DNA of 64,000 bases, from positions 496,001 through 560,000 of the forward strand of contig NZ_CVJQ01000001.1 of NCBI RefSeq assembly GCF_001375595.1, read 5' to 3'. Positions 8,761 through 16,716 of this stretch are shown here, in pieces (within the stretch, counting starts at the first letter, position 1; each line of letters starts with the position of its first letter). The notes below the pieces were generated by a model. That model saw only the letters and a program-made list of their open reading frames with translations. It did no database searches and had not been told where the DNA came from. This DNA comes from Phenylobacterium immobile (ATCC 35973) (lineage in GTDB: Bacteria > Pseudomonadota > Alphaproteobacteria > Caulobacterales > Caulobacteraceae). Made by a program: the position numbers and the translations under genes.

Positions 8761-10412
8761 GGCGCGGCCCGATAGATCGACAGGCGCATGTCGTCGCCGT
8801 TGGAGTAGTCGACCCCCGCCACCCGGCCGACCTCGACGGCCGTGACGCCGCGCCTGGCCAGGGCGGCCTTGAACGCCGCCGCCTGCCTTGCCTCGACCAC
8901 AGCCGGCCGCCGGTCGGCGATCGCCGCGGCCGCCTCGTCGGCGTCGTCGAGCTGGGTGTCGGAGCCAAGCGCGAAGACCAGACTGGGTTCGGCGTAGCCG
9001 GCGACGGCGACCGGCGCATCGGCCAGGCCTTGTCGGGGAAGAAGTTTCGCGCGGGCCATCACCGCCTCCGTCCGCTGCGACAGCCACAGCGGTTCCAGCC
9101 GCGGCGCCAAGCCGGCGATCAGGACCGCATGGCCCAGGACCGTAAGCCCCGTCGCCCAGGTCGTCGCCCCAAGCGCCGCGCCGCGCCACAACATATAGGC
9201 GCCGACAAGCCCCGCCGCCGCCAGCAGGCCTGCGGCGATGATCGCGGCTGGCGCGTCGGTCGGATCGCCGTAGGTCGTCGCCAGGCTGGCGACGGCCGCC
9301 GCAAGGGCCACGCCGACCAGGCCCGCGAGGACGGCGCCGCCCCTCCGGGCGACGCGCCCGATCGGCGCGAACAGCGCCGCCGCCGCCAGCCAGGCCACGG
9401 CGCCGTAGACCGGTAGGGGATAGTGCACGAGCTTGGTCGGGGTGAGTTCAAAGACCAGGAAGCCGGGGACCAGCCAGCACAGGGCGAACCGCACCCCAGG
9501 CTCCGCACGCCCGCGCCAGGCGCCGACCGCTGCGGCGGGCAGCAGCAGGGTCATCGGGAAGGTCAGCAGAGGCGCCAGCAGCGTGTGGTATCCAGGCGGC
9601 GCGCCATGGGTCTCCTGGCCGCCGGCCAGTTTTGGCGCGAGATCGCCAACGATCGCCGCGCTCCAGAAAGCTCCGTCCGTGGCGACGGTGACGGCGAACG
9701 CCCAGGGGCCGACGACGGCGGCCACGAGCAATAGCCCCCAGTAGGGCCGCAGGGCCGCGGCCCAGCCAAGCCGGCGGTCGCAGATCGCCAGGGTCGCGAA
9801 GGCCAGGCCCACGACCAGCGGCCCGACTGGCCCCTTGATCAGGGTCGCCGCCGCGAGGCCGAACCAGAAGGCGAACCAGGTCCAGCGTCCCGGTTGGGCC
9901 TCCCGGCCCGCGGCGTAGAACCGGGCCAGCGCCGCCATGGCCAGCGTCGTGAAGCCGCAGAGCGCGGCATCGGTCTTGGCGATCAGGGCCTCGGTGGAGA
10001 GCAGCAGGCTGGACCCTAGAAGCCCGCCCGCGACCAGGCCGGTGGGTCCGCCGAAGAAGGCCGCCGCCCCCCAGGCGCAGGCCGCCGCCGCCAGCATGGC
10101 GCCTAGCAACGAAGGGATGCGGTAAGCCCAGATGGCGCGGGCCTCAGGGCTCGAGAGGGCCTCGACGCTGGCCGCCTGCAGCCAGTGGATCCCGACCGGC
10201 TTCTTGAATCGCGGCTGGTCCTGGTAGCGGATGACGACGAAATCGCCGGTCTCAAGCATCTGGGCCGTGGCCTGGGCGAACCGCGACTCGTCGCGATCCA
10301 GCGGCGGCGCGGCGAAGACCCCGGGCGCGCCGGCGATGAAGGCGATCAGCGCGGCGATCGCCGGGCCCCGCCATCCGCCGGCGAAGCGCGCAATAAGACC
10401 TTCCAGGCTCAT
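8757..10412 (-). CDS. GT39/ArnT-like membrane glycosyltransferase
   Basis: This 551-residue integral membrane enzyme has about ten hydrophobic helices. The first periplasmic loop carries PPLDRDESRFAQATAQML, the conserved acidic pair of ArnT/PMT-type (GT-C) transferases, and RFKKPVGIHWLQA follows. It should move a sugar from a polyprenyl phosphate carrier to a lipid or protein on the periplasmic face. The divergent GT2 gene at 10581 resembles the enzyme that makes such carriers, so the two likely work together. Acceptor (lipid A, other glycolipid or protein) is unknown. Confidence 0.87.
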   Translation of the reverse strand: MSLEGLIARFAGGWRGPAIAALIAFIAGAPGVFAAPPLDRDESRFAQATAQMLETGDFVVIRYQDQPRFKKPVGIHWLQAASVEALSSPEARAIWAYRIPSLLGAMLAAAACAWGAAAFFGGPTGLVAGGLLGSSLLLSTEALIAKTDAALCGFTTLAMAALARFYAAGREAQPGRWTWFAFWFGLAAATLIKGPVGPLVVGLAFATLAICDRRLGWAAALRPYWGLLLVAAVVGPWAFAVTVATDGAFWSAAIVGDLAPKLAGGQETHGAPPGYHTLLAPLLTFPMTLLLPAAAVGAWRGRAEPGVRFALCWLVPGFLVFELTPTKLVHYPLPVYGAVAWLAAAALFAPIGRVARRGGAVLAGLVGVALAAAVASLATTYGDPTDAPAAIIAAGLLAAAGLVGAYMLWRGAALGATTWATGLTVLGHAVLIAGLAPRLEPLWLSQRTEAVMARAKLLPRQGLADAPVAVAGYAEPSLVFALGSDTQLDDADEAAAAIADRRPAVVEARQAAAFKAALARRGVTAVEVGRVAGVDYSNGDDMRLSIYRAAP

Positions 10413-10464
10413 GAGGGCGTCATAGCACGATCCTTTCCCGCGCCAGCTTTTCGCCGAGACCCTT

Positions 10465-10494
10465 TCCGGATCGGGCGGGCTCGCCTGATCCGGA
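10465..10494. repeat. 8-bp inverted repeat in divergent promoter region
   Basis: TCCGGATC at 10465-10472 is matched by GATCCGGA at 10487-10494, leaving a 14-base loop. It lies between the divergent GT39 and GT2 genes and just before the larger dyad at 10521-10570. It may be part of the same intergenic repeat or an operator; nothing decides between them. Confidence 0.5.
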
Positions 10495-10520
10495 TAAAAC
10501 GGGTCTATCTTCTATGGTTT

Positions 10521-10570
10521 AGAGCGTGACGGGCGCTCCAACCGGATTCCACTTGAAGCTGTCACGCTCT
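10521..10570. repeat. Intergenic dyad AGAGCGTGAC...GTCACGCTCT
   Basis: A perfect 10-bp inverted repeat (10521-10530 and 10561-10570) encloses 30 bases that include CCGGATTCCACTTGAAG. The form, AGAGCGTGA at one end and TCACGCTCT at the other around a CCGG-TTCC core, resembles short dispersed intergenic palindromes common in alphaproteobacteria. It ends 10 bases before the GT2 start codon, so its RNA would fold in the 5' leader and could affect translation. Copy number cannot be judged from one window. Confidence 0.6.
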
Positions 10571-10580
10571 ATGGAGGGCC

Positions 10581-11312
10581 ATGGCTGAACCCACAGCGCC
10601 TCAGATTTCCGTGGTCGTCCCCGTCTTCGACGAGGAAGGCGCCGCACCCGACCTGGCGCGCGAGATCGCCACGGCCTTCGCCGGCCGCGCCGTCGAGATC
10701 ATCTTTGTCGACGACGCCAGCCGTGACGGCACCCGCGCGGCGCTACAGGCCGTGAAGGCCGATATCCCGACGCTGCGCGTCCTCTCCCATGCGGCCAACG
10801 CCGGGCAGAGCCGGGCGGTGCGCACCGGCGTGCTGGCCGCCCGCGGCGCGATCATCGTCACCCTCGACGGCGATGGACAGAACGATCCCGCCGATGGCCC
10901 TGGCCTCGTCGACGCCCTGCTGAACGGGCCTGCAGACCTCGCTCTGGTCGGCGGCGAACGGGTCAAGCGCCAGGATTCGGCGGCGAAGAAGTGGGCGTCA
11001 CGGCTGGGCAATGGCGTACGGCGGCGGATGCTGCGCGACACCGCCCGCGACACGGGCTGCGGGTTGAAGGCGTTCCGCCGCGAGGCCTTCCTGCGGCTTC
11101 CCTATTTCGATCACATCCATCGCTACCTGCCGGCCTTGATGCTGCGAGAAGGCTATCAGACGGCGTTCCAGCCGGTGAACCATCGCCACCGGATGAGCGG
11201 GCGGTCGAAATACACAAACCTGGGCCGGCTCTGGGCGTCGGTGTCGGACCTCGCCGGGGTGATGTGGCTTCAGGGCCGCCTGCGCCAGCCAGGGAAGGTC
11301 GAGGAGAGCTAG
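10581..11312 (+). CDS. GT2 polyprenyl-phosphate glycosyltransferase (DPM1/ArnC-like)
   Basis: The 243-residue protein has the dolichol-phosphate-mannose synthase layout: ISVVVPVFDEEGAAPDL, IIFVDDASRDGTRAAL, the DGDGQNDP DXD-type motif and the acceptor-loop HRHRMSGRSKYTNLGRL. The C-terminal transmembrane helices of many ArnC/GtrB proteins are lacking; one weak hydrophobic stretch remains. It likely charges a polyprenyl phosphate with a sugar for the divergent GT39 enzyme. Its stop interlocks with the convergent phaR stop (CTAG). The start follows a GGAGGG ribosome site. Confidence 0.87.
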   Translation: MAEPTAPQISVVVPVFDEEGAAPDLAREIATAFAGRAVEIIFVDDASRDGTRAALQAVKADIPTLRVLSHAANAGQSRAVRTGVLAARGAIIVTLDGDGQNDPADGPGLVDALLNGPADLALVGGERVKRQDSAAKKWASRLGNGVRRRMLRDTARDTGCGLKAFRREAFLRLPYFDHIHRYLPALMLREGYQTAFQPVNHRHRMSGRSKYTNLGRLWASVSDLAGVMWLQGRLRQPGKVEES

Positions 11313-11962
11313 CCCTTCGAGGCCAGCTTCTCGATCTGCGCCTGCATCTCCTCCATCCGCTTGCGCAAGTCCGCCAGACCGTCATCGGCTGGCGTGGGCT
11401 GCGCCGGGGCCGGCGCGGCGGGAGCAGCCTCGCCTTCGGCCTTGGCGCCGGTGTAGGCGAAGGGCGTGAACATCTTCATCGCCTGGTCGAACAGGGCGAT
11501 GTTCTGGCGGATCTGTTCGTCGTAGACGCCGATTCCTGGAGCGAGGCCGGCGCCGATGCCGGTCTTGCTGATCGAGGCGATCTGGTCGCGCATCCGTTCC
11601 TGCTGGGCGGCGAAGCTCGACAGCGAAAGCTCAAGGTAGCTGGGCACCAGGCCCTGCATCGAATTGCCGTAGAAGCCGATCAGCTGTCGCAGGAACTGGA
11701 TCGGCAAGAGGCTTTGGCCCTGGCTTTCTTCTTCGAAGATAATCTGGGTCAGGACCGTGCGGGTGATGTCCTCGCTGGTCTTGGCGTCATAGACGACGAA
11801 ATCGACGCCGCTCTTCACCATGTCCGCCAGGTGATCCAGGGTCACGTAGCTGGACGAGGCGGTGTTGTAGAGCCGGCGATTGGCGTACTTCTTGATGACG
11901 ACCCGCTCGGACGGCTTAGTGGCGCCGGCGTCGCCAGACGCCGTCTTGGGGGTCTCGACCAT
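11309..11962 (-). CDS. phaR: Polyhydroxyalkanoate synthesis repressor PhaR
   Basis: The 217-residue protein has the PHB/PHA accumulation regulator DNA-binding domain (VVIKKYANRRLYNTASSSYV near residue 20, then LADMVKSGVDFVVYDAKTSEDITR). A PHB-binding/oligomerisation region with FLRQLIGFYGNSMQGLVPSYLE follows, then a C-terminal Ala/Pro linker and short coiled coil. PhaR binds nascent PHB granules and represses phasin and PHB genes when polymer is absent. I chose the ATG at 11962 because residues upstream of it are not family-like. It is divergent from phaA-phaB with a 173-base shared promoter region. Confidence 0.93.
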   Translation of the reverse strand: MVETPKTASGDAGATKPSERVVIKKYANRRLYNTASSSYVTLDHLADMVKSGVDFVVYDAKTSEDITRTVLTQIIFEEESQGQSLLPIQFLRQLIGFYGNSMQGLVPSYLELSLSSFAAQQERMRDQIASISKTGIGAGLAPGIGVYDEQIRQNIALFDQAMKMFTPFAYTGAKAEGEAAPAAPAPAQPTPADDGLADLRKRMEEMQAQIEKLASKG

Positions 11963-12024
11963 CTTCAGCCCTTTTCGGTCCGGCGTTTGGCCGCCAGATC
12001 CATCCAACCTTCGCACTATCGCCT

Positions 12025-12075
12025 TTGCCGGCCGAATGGCAATCAGCGGCGCAGTTTGCGGCGATTGCGCCTTGC
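12025..12075. promoter_or_regulatory. TTGC-rich candidate PhaR operator
   Basis: Within the 173-base phaR/phaA divergent spacer, TTGC occurs at 12025, 12056, 12065 and 12072. GCAATC at 12039-12044 is inverted as GATTGC at 12063-12068. PhaR proteins of Paracoccus and Rhodobacter are known to bind TGC-rich sites, so this is the natural candidate for autoregulation and phaAB control. The match is by eye and no consensus score was computed. Confidence 0.45.
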
Positions 12076-12135
12076 TCGAACAGGCGTTCTTCATCCAGAT
12101 GCGTCGCACAAGATTTCCCAATCCAGGAACCCGCA

Positions 12136-13329
12136 ATGCTTAATCCCAGAGACAGCGTCGTCATCGCTTCGACCGCCCGCACGCCGATCGGCGCCTTTAA
12201 CGGCGCCCTTGCGAGCCTGTCGGCGCATGAACTGGGCGCGATCGCCATCGCCGAGGCGCTGCACCGCGCCGAGGTGAACCCGATCGAAGTCGATGAAGTG
12301 ATCATGGGCCAGGTGCTGACAGCGGCCACGGGCCAGAACCCGGCGCGCCAGGCGGCGATGGCCGCAGGCGTTCCGGTCGAGGCCACCGCCATGACGATCA
12401 ACCAGCTGTGCGGGTCGGGCATGCGCGCGATCGCGCTCGCCGCCCAGCAGGTCCGCGACGGCAGCGCCCACTTCCTGGTGGCCGGCGGCATGGAAAGCAT
12501 GAGCCAGGCGCCGCATGCGGCCTACCTGCGCTCCGGTCAGAAGATGGGTGACCTGGCCATGGTCGACACCATGATCAAGGACGGCCTGTGGGACGCCTTC
12601 AACGGCTACCACATGGGCCAGACCGCCGAGAACATTGCTGCGCGTTACGGCATCACCCGTGAAGACCAGGACAAGTTCTCGGTCGCCTCGCAAAACAAGG
12701 CTGAGGAGTCGCAGAAGCAGGGGTTCTTCAAGGCCGAGATCGTTCCCGTCACGGTGAAGGGCCGCAAGGGCGACACGATCGTCGAGCATGACGAATATAT
12801 CCGCCATGGCGCCACCTATGAGCAGCTCGCCAAGCTGCGCCCGGCCTTCTCGAAGGACGGCACGGTCACTGCCGGCAATGCGTCGGGCTTGAATGACGGC
12901 GCCGCGGCCATGGTCATCATGAAGGAGGACCTCGCCAAGGTCCGCCGTCTGGCGGGCATCGGCCGCATCCTGTCGTGGGCCCAAGCCGGCGTCGATCCGG
13001 CCTATATGGGTCTGGGGCCGATCCCGGCGGCGCAGAAGGCGCTGGACCTGGCGGGCTGGACCTGGGCCGACGTCGATCTCATCGAGTCCAACGAGGCCTT
13101 CGCCGCTCAGGCGATCGCCGTGCAGCGCGAGCTCGACCTCGACCCAGCGAAGCTGAACATCAACGGCGGCGCCATCGCGCTCGGCCACCCGATCGGCGCC
13201 TCGGGCGCCCGGATCCTCAGCACTCTGCTGTTTGAGTTGCACCGGAGTTCGGCGAACCGTGGCATCGCCATGGCTTGCATCGGCGGCGGCATGGGTATCG
13301 CCATGTGCGTCGAGACCATCGACGCCTAA
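12136..13329 (+). CDS. phaA: Acetyl-CoA acetyltransferase (beta-ketothiolase)
   Basis: The 397-residue thiolase condenses two acetyl-CoA to acetoacetyl-CoA, the first step of PHB synthesis. All three active-site regions are present: C92 in NQLCGSGM, H351 in GHPIGASGAR and C381 in CIGGGMGIA. Length is typical of biosynthetic PhaA/AtoB. The ATG at 12136 is preceded by AGGAACCCGCA. It stands divergent from phaR and 130 bases before phaB, with a strong hairpin between. PhaC synthase is not in the window. Confidence 0.95.
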   Translation: MLNPRDSVVIASTARTPIGAFNGALASLSAHELGAIAIAEALHRAEVNPIEVDEVIMGQVLTAATGQNPARQAAMAAGVPVEATAMTINQLCGSGMRAIALAAQQVRDGSAHFLVAGGMESMSQAPHAAYLRSGQKMGDLAMVDTMIKDGLWDAFNGYHMGQTAENIAARYGITREDQDKFSVASQNKAEESQKQGFFKAEIVPVTVKGRKGDTIVEHDEYIRHGATYEQLAKLRPAFSKDGTVTAGNASGLNDGAAAMVIMKEDLAKVRRLAGIGRILSWAQAGVDPAYMGLGPIPAAQKALDLAGWTWADVDLIESNEAFAAQAIAVQRELDLDPAKLNINGGAIALGHPIGASGARILSTLLFELHRSSANRGIAMACIGGGMGIAMCVETIDA

Positions 13330-13339
13330 TAAGCCGGCA

Positions 13340-13379
13340 GTCAGCAACGCATCGTCCACACGGCCGATGTGTTGCTGAC
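13340..13379 (+). other. 15-bp stem hairpin between phaA and phaB
   Basis: GTCAGCAACGCATCG at 13340-13354 pairs with CGATGTGTTGCTGAC at 13365-13379 around a 10-base loop, with a single G-U wobble in 15 pairs. No T-run follows, so it is not a standard intrinsic terminator. Candidates are an mRNA processing or 3'-end stabiliser setting the phaA:phaB ratio, a rho-assisted terminator, or an operator dyad. Confidence 0.75.
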
Positions 13380-13459
13380 ACAGAGGCGCCTTAGTTTGGT
13401 GCAGCCGGTGGCTGATCGTGAGGCGCACTTCAGATCGGCGAGAAAGTCAGGGAGACGGA

Positions 13460-14182
13460 ATGCCTAGAGTTGCCTTTGTCACGGGTGGCACGCGCGGAAT
13501 CGGACGCGCCATTGTCGAGCGGCTGAAGGCCGATGGAATGCAGGTGGCGGCCGGTTACTCCGGCAACGACGCTGCCGCCCAGGCCTGCGCCGAAGAGCTT
13601 GGCGTGCTTGTGGTCAAGGGCAACGTCGGCAGCTTCGCCGACTGCCAGCAGGCGGTGGAGAAGGTCACCGAGGCGCTCGGTCCCATCGACGTGCTGGTCA
13701 ACAACGCCGGCATCACCCGCGACGGCGTCTTCCACCGCATGACCTCTGAACAGTGGAGCGACGTGATCCGCGTCAATATGGACTCCCTGTTCAACATGAC
13801 GCGCCAGGTCATCGAGGGCATGCGCGAGCGCGAGTGGGGCCGGATCGTCAACATCTCGTCGATCAACGGCCAGAAAGGCCAGATCGGCCAGACCAACTAT
13901 TCGGCCGCCAAGGCCGGGATGATCGGCTTCACCAAGGCGCTGGCGCTGGAGAACGCGCGCAAGGGCGTAACGGTGAACTGCATCGCCCCGGGCTATATCG
14001 ACACCGACATGGTGGCCTCCGTGCCCGAGCAGGTTCTGAAGGGCATCATCGCCCAGATCCCGGTCGGCCGCCTCGGCACCGGCGAGGAGATCGCCGACAT
14101 GGTGGCCTTCCTGGCGGGCGAGCGCGCCGGCTATGTGACCGGATCGACACTGTCGCTGAACGGCGGCCAGTTCATGGCCTGA
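13460..14182 (+). CDS. phaB: Acetoacetyl-CoA reductase
   Basis: This 240-residue SDR reduces acetoacetyl-CoA to (R)-3-hydroxybutyryl-CoA with NADPH, the second PHB step. The cofactor motif is TGGTRGIG at residues 8-15, then NNAG at about 81-84, and the catalytic set S134, Y147 and K151 (YSAAK). The phrase NISSINGQKGQIGQTNYSAAK-type region is diagnostic of PhaB against FabG. The ATG at 13460 follows GGAGACGGA; the earlier in-frame ATG at 13418 lacks such a site. It lies in line with phaA. Confidence 0.95.
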   Translation: MPRVAFVTGGTRGIGRAIVERLKADGMQVAAGYSGNDAAAQACAEELGVLVVKGNVGSFADCQQAVEKVTEALGPIDVLVNNAGITRDGVFHRMTSEQWSDVIRVNMDSLFNMTRQVIEGMREREWGRIVNISSINGQKGQIGQTNYSAAKAGMIGFTKALALENARKGVTVNCIAPGYIDTDMVASVPEQVLKGIIAQIPVGRLGTGEEIADMVAFLAGERAGYVTGSTLSLNGGQFMA

Positions 14183-14247
14183 TCGGCCGGTTTGGGGTGC
14201 TGCGCGTCCCAAAAGCGCCCCAGTCACGGGTTAGAAGCCGCACAGTC

Positions 14248-15021
14248 ATGACGGCCCAAGCCACGTCCAGCACCCGTGTTGTCGCCGCGCTCGCGGCGAC
14301 TGTGCTGGGCGCGGCGGGACTGTGTCTGCCAGGCCGCGCCGCGGCCGCGCCGGAAAGTCTGCGGGAGGGCCTGTTCGGCCCGAAGCCGGCCGATGGCCGC
14401 CAAAACATGGGCCCGCCGGTCGCTCGTTACGTCAGCGCTGACGGCGACGGATTCATCCTCGATCGCAGCGTGCCGCGGCCGCTGCTCAAGTTCGACAACA
14501 GTCCGGAAGTTTTCGCGCTTTCGCCCTACCCCGCGCCGCGCGGTGACGTGATTTACAAGAATGACCTGGGCGAACCGGTTTTGCGCGCCACGCGCCTCGG
14601 GGGCGTCACCGTCTTCACTAGCGACCGGCCCGGCGGTTCGGCCGCCGCCCTCGCCGGGCCGGGGGCGGCGCTTCGGTTGGCCAGTTCCGGTCCGCAGATG
14701 CTGCTCGAGCGGTTAGGCCAAGCCAGCGCCCGGGCCAGCCGCGCCGCGCGCCGGCTGATCCCCTTCGACGCCGAGGCGACCCCCGGCTCGGCTGCGCTGA
14801 TCGCCGACGCCGCCATGGTGGCGAGCGAGGCCGTCGTCCGCATGTCCCGCAAGGGCGAGACCAAGGCCATTTCGCAGATCGGCCGGGTTCGGCTGGTCGA
14901 AGGCGGCAAGGCGCAGGTTCAGTTCGACCGCGGGGCGATGATCCTCACGGTCGCCCCCGCCCAGGGCCTCGCCGGCCGACCGTCGTCGAACCGCATCGTC
15001 GCGGCGGCGAAGAAGCGCTAG
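14248..15021 (+). CDS. Secreted protein of unknown function, possibly DUF4908
   Basis: The 257-residue product has a signal peptide: hydrophobic VVAALAATVLGAAGLCL and a likely AAAA cleavage region near residue 34. The mature part starts PESLREGLFGPKPADG and contains a beta-rich middle (YVSADGDGFILDRS, LLKFDNSPEVFAL) and an Ala-rich helical stretch. I recall this layout from Caulobacterales proteins annotated DUF4908, but that assignment is tentative. It follows phaB on the same strand by 65 bases, so a link to PHB is possible but unproven. No catalytic motif is evident. Confidence 0.65.
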   Translation: MTAQATSSTRVVAALAATVLGAAGLCLPGRAAAAPESLREGLFGPKPADGRQNMGPPVARYVSADGDGFILDRSVPRPLLKFDNSPEVFALSPYPAPRGDVIYKNDLGEPVLRATRLGGVTVFTSDRPGGSAAALAGPGAALRLASSGPQMLLERLGQASARASRAARRLIPFDAEATPGSAALIADAAMVASEAVVRMSRKGETKAISQIGRVRLVEGGKAQVQFDRGAMILTVAPAQGLAGRPSSNRIVAAAKKR

Positions 15022-15028
15022 GGAGCGC

Positions 15029-15790
15029 CTAACCCGCGAATACGTCCTTGGCCTTGCGCATGGCGGCGAAGGCTTCGACGTCGCTGAGGCCGGCCGCCCC
15101 GACCGAGGCGGCCAACAGGGGCGCGCGCAGGAAGGGATTGGTGGCCTTCTCCAGTCCCAGGCGACTGGGCACGGTGGGCTCGCCGCGCTCACGGGCGGCG
15201 AAGGTTTCCAGGGCGCGTTGCTTCAGGGCCTCGGCGTCGTCCACCGTCAGGGCGAAGCGGGCGTTGGAGGCCGTGTACTCGTGGGCGCAATAGATCAGGG
15301 TGTCGTCAGGCAGGGCGGCCAGGCGTTGCAGGCTCGTCCACATCTGCGGCGCGTCGCCCTCGGTCAACCGTCCGCAACCCAGGGCGAACATGGTGTCGCC
15401 GACGAAGGCTGCGTGGTCGTTCGGCAGGTTGTAGGCGACGTGCTGCAGTGTGTGGCCACCCACCGCCATGACGTCGAAGGGCGTGTCGCCGAGCATGATG
15501 CGCTCGCCGCCTGAGACCTCGCGATCCAGGGGGGCGTTCTTGCGAACTTCCGCGGGCCCTATGATCTCGCAACCGGTCGCAGCCTGGATCTCGGCGTTGC
15601 CGCCGGTGTGGTCCCCATGCCAGTGGGTGTTGAAGATATAGGCCAGGCGCCACCCCAGGGACTCAAGCTCGCGCATGATCGGGGCGACCTCGGGGGTGTC
15701 GATGCAGGCGGCGAGCCCTGTCGTGTCGTCGCGGACCAGGAAGCCATAATTGTCGGTTCGGCAGGGAAACTGGTGCACAGTGATGGACAT
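15029..15790 (-). CDS. gloB: Hydroxyacylglutathione hydrolase (glyoxalase II)
   Basis: The 253-residue metallo-beta-lactamase-fold enzyme hydrolyses S-lactoylglutathione to lactate and glutathione, the second step of methylglyoxal detoxification. The two-metal motif THWHGDHTGG sits near residue 55; GGHTLQHV, FVGDTMFALGCGR and YCAHEYTASNARFA give the remaining ligands and glutathione contacts. The start at 15790 gives the usual MSITVHQFPCRTDNYG N-terminus. It is divergent from the methyltransferase at 15865 across 74 bases, an arrangement seen in related genomes. Confidence 0.95.
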   Translation of the reverse strand: MSITVHQFPCRTDNYGFLVRDDTTGLAACIDTPEVAPIMRELESLGWRLAYIFNTHWHGDHTGGNAEIQAATGCEIIGPAEVRKNAPLDREVSGGERIMLGDTPFDVMAVGGHTLQHVAYNLPNDHAAFVGDTMFALGCGRLTEGDAPQMWTSLQRLAALPDDTLIYCAHEYTASNARFALTVDDAEALKQRALETFAARERGEPTVPSRLGLEKATNPFLRAPLLAASVGAAGLSDVEAFAAMRKAKDVFAG

Positions 15791-15864
15791 GGCCGCCTCC
15801 GGAACTGAAACTTGTCGCCTCGCATGTAGGCGCACGCGACCCACGCGTCGAGCTTAGCCGGGCC

Positions 15865-16665
15865 ATGCGGCGCGATGTTCTCGAACTGCGGCAATTCTAT
15901 GCGGGCGAGCTTGGTCGTGCGGCGCGAGCGATGGTCGGCCGCAAGGTGGACGAGGCGTGGGGCGAGGTCCGCGGCCTGGACGTTCTGGCCCTGGGCTACG
16001 CCACGCCGTTCATCAGCCAGACCCAGGCGCTGACGGCGCGCCGGTCGGTGGCGGCCATGCCTGGGCAGCAAGGGGTCGAGATCTGGTCCGGCGCCGGCGG
16101 GCGCAACCTCTCCGTCCTGACCGATGAAGACCGCCTGCCGTTCCCCAACGCCCTGTTCGATCGAATCCTCCTGGTCCATGCCCTGGAGGAGAGCCCGGAC
16201 GCCGCCGCCCTGTTGAGAGAAGTCTGGCGGGTGCTCGCGCCGTCCGGACGGATCATTGCGGTCGTCGCCTCGCGCAACGGCCCCTGGGCCGACGCCGAGA
16301 GCACGCCCTTCGGTCACGGCCGGCCCTACAGTCGCCACCAGCTCGCGGAGTTGCTGCGCGAGGCTGACCTGGAGCCTTCAGGATGGACCCGGGCGCTTTA
16401 CGTCCCGCCGGTCCGCTGGCTAGCGGGCTGGGCCGATAGCTTTGAGCAGGCTGGCTCGCGCCTGTGGCCGGCGTTCGCGGGCCTTGTCCTGATGGAGGCG
16501 GTCAAGCAGACCTTCGCCGTTAAGCCGCGTGGGGTCCGGGCCCGCGCGCGCATCGCCCCGCCCCTGCTGTCGCCCCAGCCGATCGCGCCGGCGTCGCGGG
16601 TCGGCTCAACCGATGGCCCAAGTCGCCCATGCTCTTGGAGAGCGGCCGGGAAGGGCTTAGCCTAG
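15865..16665 (+). CDS. SAM-dependent methyltransferase, type 11-like
   Basis: This 266-residue protein has a degenerate methyltransferase fold. GLDVLALGYATPF stands where the glycine-rich SAM loop should be, LPFPNALFDRILLVHALE follows as motif IV, and LLREVWRVLAPSGRIIAVV is a typical post-motif strand. The loop lacks the usual GxGxG, so binding is likely atypical. It faces gloB on the opposite strand; the pairing recurs in Caulobacterales but has no established meaning. The last 60 residues are Pro/Arg-rich and probably disordered. Confidence 0.78.
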   Translation: MRRDVLELRQFYAGELGRAARAMVGRKVDEAWGEVRGLDVLALGYATPFISQTQALTARRSVAAMPGQQGVEIWSGAGGRNLSVLTDEDRLPFPNALFDRILLVHALEESPDAAALLREVWRVLAPSGRIIAVVASRNGPWADAESTPFGHGRPYSRHQLAELLREADLEPSGWTRALYVPPVRWLAGWADSFEQAGSRLWPAFAGLVLMEAVKQTFAVKPRGVRARARIAPPLLSPQPIAPASRVGSTDGPSRPCSWRAAGKGLA

Positions 16666-16716
16666 GGCGAAGTCCCTGATTTCCCAGGGACCCATGAAAA
16701 ATCTGGGAGCCGCCCG

